The notes beneath the pieces were generated by a model. The model was not told the origin of the DNA, did not search any database, and saw only the letters and a program-made list of their open reading frames with translations. 64,000 nt of DNA from Clarkia xantiana subsp. parviflora. Lineage: Eukaryota; Streptophyta; Magnoliopsida; Myrtales; Onagraceae. The translations under genes were made by a program, and so were the position numbers. This document shows positions 1-9,740 of this stretch, one piece after another. The stretch's first letter is position 1; each line of letters starts with the position of its first letter. Location of the stretch: positions 8,688,090 through 8,752,089 of the forward strand of contig JAPTYO010000012.1 in assembly GCA_036873135.1 (NCBI GenBank), given 5' to 3'.

Positions 1-1430
1 TAGTTATATGTGTAAGTATTTTAATATTTTTATAAAGTTTAAATTAGAATAAATATAAATATATCAATAAATTTACATTTCTGATTGAAATATATATTAG
101 GGTCAGTAGTTTGAATAGTGCCACATTTTGTCCTTATAATCTTATTAATAAAATATATACAAACTTCAAAAGAGAATAACAAAAATTAAGAAAAAAACAA
201 TTTTTTTTTAAACAAAAAGAACTAAAGAATAATTTAAAATTTTCGAAATAGACTAAAACTTAAGTAAATGAAATCCTAGAATTAATTTAATTAAGAAGAT
301 AGTGTAAATTTTAATTAAAAATATGAAAAAAATCTACAATTCATATTTTTTTTTGAAATATATATATGTAGATATTTTTTTGGCAAGTACATATATAAAG
401 ATATATACACTACATATATTAATACACTAGTTTTTTCTTTTGTTTACTAGCTTAAGTATCTACAAAAAAAAAAAAAAAAAAAAAAAGACTCAGACTCATC
501 GATCTCCTGTCTAATTAAAAAATAAATAAAAATAATAAAGCTAACCCCTATTTTTATATCTAACCCCTCATTCGGCCTCCCCCCTTCTATCCAGCCCATT
601 ATCATTTTTAATAGGCCCAACCAACTCATTATGTCTCCAAACCCTAGCTGGTATTTAGCTCATCCATTCATCCTCCAAATAGCCGCAATACTTAATTTTG
701 TTGAACACAAATCCTCATCCATTTCTAAACATTTGTATTAGAGAACCTAGCTTTCCTCTGATGATCTTGCCAGGCGGCCGACGAAGTTGTGGTCGTGTCA
801 TGCACTGGACGGAGTTTAGGGTCACGGCTAACGGAGACGACAGCAAAGTAGTTTCGACGTGTACTGGACTAGGCAGCTGAGGAGTCGCGGATCTAGGCAT
901 ATTCGACCAGGTTCTTGCTATCTATCTACACATACCCGGATATTTACATGTTATTTTTCACTTCCTCAACCTTGCAGATTCTTGCAAAGATCTGATCCAA
1001 ACTCTCCGACTTCTCACAGATCTAATGGGCTTCTAGCTAGAGAGGGTCAACGATATCTCGATTCACAAAGAGAAATATATAACAGAGAAAGATTGACACA
1101 AGTAGTTGATAACATGCTCTATTTTTTGTTGATGATATTTTTGTACAAAATACATGTTATACTAAACCTATTACACCATGATTTGACATTGTAGAAAATA
1201 TATTCATTCAAGAGTGAAATATTAAGTTCAAGAGTGATTCAAGAGATTCATATTATCTCTGTCGAGTGAATGTATCTTGCAACAATATAAAAAGTATTAT
1301 GTTATATTGCAATATAATTAATTATACTTATTATGATGTAATATATATAAGTTTATATTATTTCAAAATAATTAATTTATCAATAGAAATTAATAAATAA
1401 ATTTCAATAATTTCTTTATTGTTGTTACGA
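1..1430. other. AT-rich intergenic spacer
   Basis: No gene can be supported here. The stretch is strongly AT-rich up to about 530, with a poly(A)-type tract near 462-486. The part from about 560 to 1190 is less biased and has short open frames on both strands, none with a recognisable domain. It could be an old fragment of a gene or transposon leader, but nothing in it shows which. Confidence 0.6.
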
Positions 1431-1760
1431 ACAAGGTTATCAGTGGCGATTCTGATTTGTCAGAAGTTATAGTTATTAGTGACGTTAGATTTGACACAGA
1501 TGTCATGGCTATCAGTGACGAAATGTCATAGTAACGACTGATTTATTCATCACTAATATCATATTAATTGTGACGAAAATGTCGTGACTAAAGTAGTTTT
1601 ATTAGTGACAATCAAATGAAATCGTCACTATAATTTTTACTGACGCCAGTATTAGTGACGCTCAGTGACAACCAAAATATTTGTCACTATTTATATCTGT
1701 GACGAATTTGCTATGTATTTGTGATGATTTATTTGTCATTAATATTGTCCTCATTTTTTT
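1430..1760. repeat. Cluster of GTGACG / CGTCAC motifs, possibly transposon subterminal repeat
   Basis: About 330 bases contain many short, irregularly spaced copies of GTGACG, AGTGACAA, TTAGTGAC and their complements, in both orientations. Dense short motifs in direct and inverted order are typical of the subterminal regions of plant CACTA (En/Spm) elements. I do not see the terminal CACTA motif or a target duplication, so assignment to that superfamily is inference. Confidence 0.35.
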
Positions 1761-1793
1761 TTTCCAAACATAGCTGGAAAAAAAATATATAAC

Positions 1794-1796
<3 letters not shown>

Positions 1797-1838
<42 letters not shown>
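1797..1838. repeat. (TA)n microsatellite
   Basis: Uninterrupted TA dinucleotide run of about 21 units. A shorter, interrupted AT/TA tract follows at about 1880-1915. Confidence 0.95.
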
Positions 1839-1840
<2 letters not shown>

Positions 1841-2361
1841 GAATATATAGCAGATGTCTTAGTTATATATAAAATGAAATATATATATATATATTCTTAG
1901 ATATATATATATATAACAACTAACACAAATCTCGTTGCAAAATTACACAAAAACTTAATTGTAACGACACAATTTTTTTAGCCGATTGTAACAACACAAT
2001 TGAAACTTTAATTATAACTACTTTTTAAATTATTTGTTAAAATTTAATAATAAAATATGTTTACGTAAGATGGTTAAGTAAAACCATTGTAGACCTACTA
2101 TTATTTAAGCATTACACAAATTTATGTATTCCTTAAATCACACATAAAAAGTCTACGTGTCACTTTTAAGGAAAGCAAAATATGTAATATCTTTGTGGAT
2201 GCTTTAAATAACAAAAAAAAAATGGTGAAATAAAAGAAATTTACGAGTTTGAAATACAAAATGGAGTACAATTATATGATTAGACAGAAAAAAAAAATCA
2301 ATATCAAATAATACAATATATTTGATTAAATATTTATTTATATTTAAATTATGTATATATA

Positions 2362-2901
2362 TAAAATTATGGGTTAATAGGTATTTTAGTCCATAATGTT
2401 TGACAACTTTTGGGTTTTGGTCTATGATGTTTTTTTTACCTAGTTTTGGTACTATATGTTTGCAGATTTTTTCTAGTTTTGGTCTAACCGTTACATTCCA
2501 TCCATTTTTTGACATGTTCAAGTTACGTGATCCACTCTATACTATAAATTTAGTCCCTCTAATACTTTCCTAACTTTTTTTTGTTCAATTTAGTCCCGAA
2601 GTTTCAAAATTGACCCCAATTGGACAATAGATCCAATTGAAATTTTGAAACTTCGGGACTAAATTGAACAAAAAAAAGGTTAGGAAAGTATTAGAGGGAC
2701 TAAATTGAACAAAATTGAAAGTTTAGGGTGGATCACGTGACTTGTACATGTCAAAAAATGGACGGAATGTAGCGGTCGGACCAAACTAGAAATAAATCTG
2801 CAAACATATGGTACCAAAACTAGGGGAAAAAAACATCATGGACCAAAACCCAAAAATGGTCAAACATTATGGATCAAAAGACATGTTAACCCTAAAATTA
2901 T
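2362..2901. mobile_element. Fold-back Mutator-type MITE (MULE) with 9-bp target duplication
   Basis: The element proper is 2371-2892 (522 bp). It begins GGGTTAATAG and ends with the near-complement TTAACCC. The two halves are inverted copies of each other almost to the centre (about 2630), so the whole unit is one long imperfect hairpin. It is flanked by the perfect 9-bp direct repeat TAAAATTAT at 2362-2370 and 2893-2901. A 9-bp duplication with long terminal inverted repeats is the hallmark of Mutator-like elements. It has no coding capacity, so it is non-autonomous. Confidence 0.88.
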
Positions 2902-3334
2902 ACTAGGTTATTAGTGGTGCTACTTTGATGGAGTCGGTGCATGTTCTAATTGTTTAAATGTCTGTTGTGTTCGTAAAAGAATAAGAGAGTCAGAAAATGT
3001 GTAGCGCGTTGATTCATAATCGACCCTACTAGCCAAATTCTTTGGTTTACCAAACAAGTATTATTATTTATAAAATATGCATTAAAGAAGAGTACCCTAA
3101 ATGTTACATTATTCAGATGGCCATTTGCTATCTAATAATCAATTTCTATGGATATGTAACGTCAAGTAAGTTAAGTATCAATTCATTCGTGTTTTTTTTG
3201 TTCTTTCATCTCTAATAATGTAGGGTAGGGTATAATAGTGTAGTGACCACCGAATTAACGAGGAACATACAACAAATTAAATAAGATGATGTAACTAACT
3301 AATTAAAGGGGTAATAGCCAAAAGTTATGGGGCA
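2902..3334. other. AT-rich spacer up to the Tat-1 insertion
   Basis: No ORF, RNA gene or repeat can be supported. The last five bases, GGGCA (3330-3334), are the left copy of the Tat-1 target-site duplication. Confidence 0.6.
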
Positions 3335-4240
3335 TGTTAAGTTATGAGATCTCGGTCAACGGGGTGTCGGCTTTGATCTCACTCCTTACGGGGGATGTGT
3401 ATGATTTGGTCTTCTCGGGTCGCCTTGCCTTTGTCTCTGTCCTTCTTCCTTTCCTTCTTCCCTTGGGTCCTTCTCTTCTTCTCTCCCTTTGCCCTGCAAA
3501 AGGGGCAATACCAGACACGGAGGAGGGGGGGGTGGTGCCTGGTGAACCCTCTCCGATGCCTAAGTCAGAACTATATTTCTAGAGAGATAAAGCTAGAGAG
3601 ATGTCAGAGCTAAAATGTCCAATTAGCCAAGATGATCAAATGAGTTGTGAAGGTGGGGTATTTATAGGCAACGGTGTCATTAAGGTGGCTTAATGACATC
3701 GTTAACCTCTAAACACAATTAATTAACCTTTAAGCATATAATTAAGACCTTGGGATTCGGAGGAGGTAGGCGGAGTGGACCGAGCATGGGCGTCTGAGGA
3801 TGGTGTCGGGACCCTTGGGGGGGAGGAATCCGACCCCCAAGGGTAGGGGTTGGGTGAGGGCACCCAACCCCTCCTAGGGAGGGTGGGGTTGGCCAACCCC
3901 ATCCCTCCTAGGAGGGATCGGGTCAGCCGACCCGATCTCTCCTAGGAGAGATCGGGTTGGCCAACCCGATCTCTCCTAGGAGAGATCGGGTCGGCTGACC
4001 CGATCTCTCCTAGGAGAGATCGGGTTGGTCCACCCGATCTCCCCTAGGGGAGGTCGGGTGTGGCCACCCAACCTCACCTAGGTGAGTCCTTCGTTGTCGG
4101 ACGGGCGCTTCGGCCCCGTCCGAGCCGTTGGTGTTCTCGCGAAGTGTCCGGGTTGAAGTTTCGATTTGCAATCATAAATGGGACGATAAAAATACAACGG
4201 TTCGGAAGTCAACGGGTTCAAATTGGGCGTATATCCATCA
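3335..4240 (-). repeat. Tat-1 3' LTR (left copy, 906 bp)
   Basis: It matches 13074-13951 over its whole length apart from a few substitutions and one fewer or more repeat unit in the palindrome array. On the minus strand it begins TGATGGATATACG and ends CTTAACA. A TATA-like box reading on the minus strand lies at 3659-3666 (TATAAATA as read by the element), about 580 bases from the start of the LTR. The CT-rich stretch at 3430-3500 belongs to the downstream R-U5 part. Confidence 0.95.
3862..4095. repeat. Palindrome comb in Tat-1 3' LTR: seven CCTAGG centres, exactly 34 bp apart
   Basis: CCTAGG occurs at 3873, 3907, 3941, 3975, 4009, 4043 and 4077, each the centre of a longer palindrome such as GATCTCTCCTAGGAGAGATC. 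Halfway between them lie second palindromes of the type GGGTTGGCCAACCC, so the DNA is a run of alternating hairpins with a 34-bp period. In the element's own direction this sits in U3, about 210-420 bases upstream of the TATA-like box. Confidence 0.95.
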
Positions 4241-5812
4241 CATGCCCCCGAGTCAACCAATGGCCTAACCCTTGATTGACTCTATTTCAGGATGGTATGA
4301 TACGCGCAATTTGAAACCGGGGTTTTACCTTCTTTGTCTGAATGCTTGCTTACCCTTAGATACGTGCCTCTGACCCTGCCCCCTGTCTAATGAGATAGAG
4401 GAATTGTAAACGTCAGAGTAGTACGGACGTGTGCCTAGGCACGCGTCCGTCTGAGGTGGGAGTAATAAACTTGTCTCTACTACAGGTGTATACTCAAAAA
4501 ATACACACTTGCATCGGGGTATGATACGAATGCAACTAAGTAACTCACGCTTCCAATTCATGCCGGGATTTCATCTAAGTGAGGAAAAATTAATTTTGGC
4601 CAAATTTTTTTCCTAAGTATGGAATGCTCAAAAATAAAACTATCTTGATAATTTTTCTAAGTATGAGAGTATACTTAGCTATAGGTGGAAGGGATAAAAA
4701 AGATGATCTTTTCTTGGCTCTTAGATTTTACTTAAGGCTAGATGGATGGTGGTGATTAAAACCCCTAAAAAACCCTATCATCCTTTTAACATAAAAGAAG
4801 AGAGTTAGAAAAATACCTCCAATAGCCACCATAGCCACCATCTTTCTTTTTCCACTCACCCTTGGAGAGCAAGGCAAGTTTGAGGGCACCCCCAAGGTTA
4901 GGGCCGGCCAGAATTCCGGTGAGGAGCACGAAATTCCGGCCAACCATTCCGGTGGGAGGAGGTGTGGCTGAGGACGACGACACAGCCCCAGGCGGACAGT
5001 GACGCGACCCCCGGCGGACGGCGACGTGGCCTCAGGCAGACGACGACCCACGACGGCGCGGGGCACGGCTGAGACATCGGGAGCCACCATTTGCGACGGC
5101 GAGATCCTCTGTGGCTACGGCGGACGGCTGCGGCGGCGGAAAGGACGGGGCTGGACGAAGCTCATCTCCGGCGGCAGAAAAATCAAGGTTCCGGCGGGGG
5201 AGAAAATCACAGCTCCGGCGAGGGGGTGATTTCCGGGTGTCTTCAAATTCGAAATCCGGACCCGTTTACCATATCGGGTCGGGTTTTCCTAAGGTCCGCT
5301 TTTTTCCTTTTCGTTGCCGTACCAAATGTCGATTTTTGAATCGTTGATATTTGATTGCCGATGCTTGATTGCCGATGCTTGATTGCCGATGTTTGATTAA
5401 ATATGGGGTTGCCGTAGATAGCCGTTGGTAATTGTGGATTTTGGAAAAATGTTTACCGGTCGTCCGGATATGGTTTCTTGTCCGATTGGGTTATCCCGGT
5501 CTTGAATTTGATGTCGTGTTGCCGTTGGTATATTAATCCTTGTTGGAGGGTATAATGGTAATTTTTTCCAAAACCTGACCTTAGGCTTGGATAAGATTAT
5601 TTGACTTGGTCGTTGTAGTGTTCTTGACCTGTGCTGACTATCTTTGCTGTGTGTCTTTGGATCTTTGATTGTCGTCGTTGGTCGGGTGTCGGAGTATTTC
5701 CGGTTCTTCGGAAATTTTTCTCATCTTGATACTTGTCGTGTCGTGGTAGGTACTATACTCCTGGTGGTGTCCACGTACGCAGACTCTTCAGAGACGCCGT
5801 ATTCTCCGAAGG
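4241..5812. other. Tat-1 polypurine tract and non-coding leader of the antisense gene
   Basis: Next to the LTR, 4243-4254 reads on the minus strand as a G-rich polypurine tract (CTCGGGGGCA), the expected plus-strand primer. The rest has no convincing ORF. A patch at about 4860-5240 is GC-rich with many GGCGGACGGCGAC-like strings and short open frames on both strands that look compositional rather than coding. The sequence around 4670-4700 resembles the TATA-box region of the related antisense gene in Tat-3 but is degraded (GGATAAAAAAG). It is probably the promoter and 5' leader of the antisense gene, by analogy. Confidence 0.55.
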
Positions 5813-8209
5813 ATGAGTGAGTTCCCTTTTCTCTTCCTTTTCGGTCGCGTTATTTCCTTTTCTATTGCTAGCTTAGTACCGTGGCCTTCCTTGGGGTGTT
5901 AGTCGAAATTTGATTTGTGCTTTGGGGTTTCCTGCTACCTTTGCCTTAGGTCTTGCTATCCTGTCAGAGAACCTTCTCACTAGGGCCGATTACAACGAAC
6001 ATGTCACTCTAGGAAATATCTGTCCTCTAGATGAACCTCTGTATCCTTTTCTCCCCTCCTTGGGGAACACTCGGGCGACGGTGACGGAGCCTCCCATAGG
6101 GACGGTCGCCGTATACCCTTCTCAGATCCGATTCGGGCTGAGACTGCCTTACTGTGACGAGCTTATAGAGTTGAGCAGGTTTTTCAGGATTTCTCCTGTG
6201 AACCTTGCCCCCAGTGCCCTCCGCGTCTGGGTGGGCTTCCGGGTATTGTGCCATTGGTACTCCTGGAAGTACTCTCTCACTCTATTCCGATGCTTCTATC
6301 GGTTTCAGTACCGGACGAGGGTGGGGTTTGCGAGTTTTGTAACTCGCCATCCGACCTTCAAAGATCCCCGATTCTCTGATTTCGGGTTGAGTGGGATCGA
6401 GTGGGATACCTCCCTCCGTTTCGTGACCCAGAGTGACAATTCGGCCAGTCACTGGGCCAAACACTACTTCTTCATTACGGACCGATACGTCACTTGGTCT
6501 GTCCTGAATGAGGATCGGTCCGATGGTTGGCCTGCTTTTGGAGAGTTTTCCTTGGATGACTTGAAGACTATGAAGATCATACACGAGAGCAACAGGACCC
6601 GGTCTTACTGTCCCGTGTCCTTAGTGACTGAGAAGGATCTTTATGAGGCCGGGATCAGTCTGACTCCTGACTCCGGGGGTTCGGTATGTCACTTGGTCTT
6701 TCCATCTTTATTTACCTTCTGCTCTTCCTTTGTAGGTTGGTTTCATGGAAAAACCTATAACGTGCAGGGAGCCCCTGTTGATCTGAGTAAGAGGAAGGCT
6801 CCTTCCAGTTCTGCTTTGAAGAAATCCCCCCTGCCTGGGAAGAAGGGTGGAGCCTCTGGTATGCTATCTTCTATTTGCTTCTTTATGGTGTAACTTATGT
6901 TTTCCTTATCTTGCTTTTCTTACCTTGCTAGGGCGCTCCCCCTTGGTGACTGAGAGGGTCGTCTCCGTTGGCAGAGACTCTGGACCTTCCAAATCCAAAC
7001 CGCGGAGGTCTGATTCTGAGGCCGGGGCCTCGGCTGCTAAGAGAAAGAAGGCTGTGGATCCTGCTTCTCCTACTGCTCGTCCTCCGACCCTATCTCGTGA
7101 TAAGGAGATGGTGGTCGAAGAGGTGCCTTCCCTAGCTGACAAAGGGAAGGGACCTGCTGGTGGTGGTTCCCCTGCCCCCCAGCCGAGGGCACGGTCCTCA
7201 GGTATGATCTCTACCTTATTACTGATCCTTCTATGTTTATACTATCCTTTGACTTGCTTTGCTTGTGTAGGTGGGCCTCCGACTTTAAGTCGGAAGGATT
7301 TCGCACGGCTGACTGATGAAGATGTTATTGGGTCTGAGTGGACTCCCTTCGCTGGTCTGAAGGAGTTCCACCTCGATAGCACTTCCTCTCTGCGGACTCC
7401 TGAGGTTGGCGTCCGCGTACTTTGCGGCGCCGTCCCCCCTGGCGATCGTGTTGCTTCGCCCAAGTCTCCTGGGGAGACTCGGCGCTTTGTCCAGGGGGTA
7501 CTCTCTCGTTATGCACCTGTGAGTTGTTCCTTGCTTTCCTTTCATTACTTCCATAATGGCTATCTTTCGGTTATTCACCCTTTGTTTGTATTGTTAGGGT
7601 ATATCTGACATGGTTAACATGTCCTCGCTCGTGCTCGAGTTATCTGACGAGAGGAAGACCTTAGAGGACAGCCAGGTCTCTCTCAAGGCGGAGGTCGCTA
7701 CTGCTGCCGAGAAGGCACGCATATCTGATTTGAGGTTGCAGGAGCTCCAGAGCCAGGTGTCCTTGCTTGAAGCCACTGTGGGCGGTTTGCGTCGGGAAGC
7801 TGAGGTTGCCGCGTCTGTCCATTCTGAGGAGCTGCGGAGGTTGGAGACTAAGTGTCGAGCGGAGGAGAGGGCAGTCGCAGTATCTGAGTATAAGGCCTCC
7901 TCTGCCTTCACCGCCGATTATAGCACGCGTCTCACTCAGGAGATGAACCAGTTCGGTGAGTATCTGGTTGATCACATATATCGGATTGATCCTCAGTTCC
8001 CGTTTGGTGACCTTGGTGACTTTGGGCCATATGCCGCTGGCTACGCGACTGTTCTGATGGGTCAGGCTGCTGTCGCAGACGAGGCTGCCCCAGCCCAGGT
8101 GGATGCTACACCTGTGGAGATTGGTACCTCAGATTCCTCTTCCTCATCTATTTCCGGTGGCGGTTCAGCTTCAGGGGGTGAGGGTGACTCCCCCGAGGCT
8201 TCTGACTGA
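5813..8209 (+). CDS. Tat-1 antisense gene (aORF), gypsy-type transposon domain plus coiled coil
   Basis: A split gene lies opposite to the element's Gag strand. Proposed exons are 5813-5816, 5968-6683, 6768-6858, 6932-7201, 7271-7518 and 7598-8209. All five introns (151, 84, 73, 69, 79 bases) are GT-AG and keep one open frame of 646 codons. The first tiny exon is the least certain. The N-terminal half has the pattern QIRFGLRLPYC, then NLAPSALRVWVGF and VLCHW, matching my memory of Pfam PF04195 (Transposase_28, 'putative gypsy type transposon'). The middle is basic and serine-proline rich (KRKAPSSS, AAKRKK). From about 7600 it is heptad-like coiled coil, ending in a serine-glycine tail. Antisense extra ORFs are known in some Tat-lineage (Retand-like) elements; their function is unknown. 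The name 'transposase' is not supported by any catalytic motif I can see. Confidence 0.72.
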
Positions 8210-8682
8210 GTTGTTTATCTCATACTATCCTTGTACATATAACTACACTCCTTCTCCCCTTGTACGGGTTGAGTGTCTTTTGAGATTGTGATGGTGTTTG
8301 TTGTTACTTTCCTTTGCCGCATTATGTTGTTGACTACGTGGTTTGTTTGCCTTTATATTAGTGCTTCTCATGCTTTTGTATGTATCTCTTCTCATGATGC
8401 CTCCTTATGCCTTGTGTATGGCTCTTTGGGTATGGACCCTTCCCTTGGTATATTTTCTTTACTTATCCTTCTTTCGTGGTTTCCTTCATGTCAGACCTGT
8501 CACTTCATAAAGAAAAAACATTACTTGTTCTTCATATTACTTTACTTAGAAATTTCTTTCTCATGGTATCCTTCTAAGCATGGTATCCTTCTAAGCATGG
8601 TATGACGATCTCTTCTGATACCCCTTACACGGTATACGTTGTACTGTTAGACCAAAGATACGCTCTTGGTGGGCGTCGAAAT
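8210..8682. other. Downstream region of the antisense gene
   Basis: A pyrimidine-rich, T-rich stretch follows the stop codon and runs to the tandem array. It resembles a 3' untranslated region in composition. An exact duplication of a short string (GCATGGTATCCTTCTAA) occurs near 8560-8600. No other feature is supported. Confidence 0.45.
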
Positions 8683-8964
8683 CTGTTCACGAGACAGGCT
8701 CTCGGACGGCACTTAACGTTTCGCAGGATAGGCTCCCGGAGGGCACAGGTTAGTCCACCAATACAATACCTTCTTGACGGGTGTCAAACTGTTCACGAGA
8801 CAGGCTCTCGGACGGCACTTAACGTTTCACAGGATAGGCTCCCGGAGGGCACAGGTTAGTCCACCAATACAATACCTTCTTGACGGGTGTCAAACTGTTC
8901 ACGAGACAGGCTCTCGGACGGCACTTAACGTTTCACAGGATAGGCTCCCGGAGGGCTCAGGTTA
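8683..8964. repeat. 106-bp tandem repeat, about 2.7 copies
   Basis: Copies begin at 8683, 8789 and 8895 with CTGTTCACGAGACAGG. They are nearly identical, differing by single bases (TTTCGCAGG against TTTCACAGG). The array lies between the antisense gene and the gag ORF of Tat-1. Confidence 0.93.
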
Positions 8965-8965
8965 G

Positions 8966-9490
8966 ACCAAAGATACGCTCTAGGTGGGCGTCGAACTGGT
9001 AGTTTGAAATCTACCTCAAGATACGCTCTTGGGGGCGTCGAACTGGTAGTGTTTTTTCTACCTCAAGATACGCTCTTGGGGGCGTCGAATCTGGTGGGTT
9101 GCAAATCCACCTCAAGATACGCTCCTGGGGGCGTCGAATTCGTAGTTTTTGGAAACCACTCTCAAGATAGGCTCTTGGTGCGTCGAAGTCGTAGTGTAAT
9201 AACTACTCTCAAGATACGCTCTTGGGGGCGTCGAAGGTTGTAGTATGAACACTACTCTCAAGATACGCTCTTGGGGGCGTCGAAGTTCGTAGTTTTTGGA
9301 AACCACTCTCAAGATACGCTCTTGGTGCGTCGAAGATCGTAGTACGAAGACTACTCTCAAGATACGCTCTTGGGGGCGTCGAATTCGTAGTATGAACACT
9401 ACTCTCAAGATACGCTCTTGGGGGCGTCGAATGTCGTAGTACGAAGACTACTCTCAAGATACGCTCTTGGGGGCGTCGAAGGTTGTTGAC
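8966..9490. repeat. About 50-bp tandem repeat, some ten copies with alternating conserved and variable blocks
   Basis: Each unit has a conserved block (CAAGATACGCTC then TTGGGGGCGTCGAA) and a variable block with inverted ends, such as GTAGTATGAACACTAC. Units start near 9017, 9063, 9113, 9163, 9209, 9260, 9309, 9358, 9407 and 9453. A diverged copy of the conserved block occurs at 8651 and 8964, so the array grew from the same seed as the 106-bp repeat. Confidence 0.92.
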
Positions 9491-9740
9491 TTGAAGTCAT
9501 ATCTGTGTAAGGATAACTTGGTGATTGTAACATCACATTCACTGGAAATACTTTTGAATAACTACTACTCTCTTAGGAGCATTCATGTTTTTGTACACTC
9601 GGGATGCCTTGGTGCACCAAGACATCCTTTGTAGGAAATAAAAGATAGTTGTAGAGTTGGAGTAACTTCGTGAGTTCTCCTTCTCAAGAGTTTTTTGAAA
9701 AGCTTGTAAAGCTAAAACATGCGAAATGCTAGATATGAAA

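Noticed and set aside
4728..5347. Overlapping open frames on both strands in the Tat-1 leader
   Set aside because: They arise from a GGCGGACGGCGAC-rich patch, are not conserved with Tat-2 or Tat-3, and have no domain.
8966..9490. CRISPR-like array (regular conserved block with variable spacers)
   Set aside because: The conserved block is itself variable, spacers are related to each other and carry inverted ends, and the array lies inside a plant retrotransposon. It is a minisatellite.
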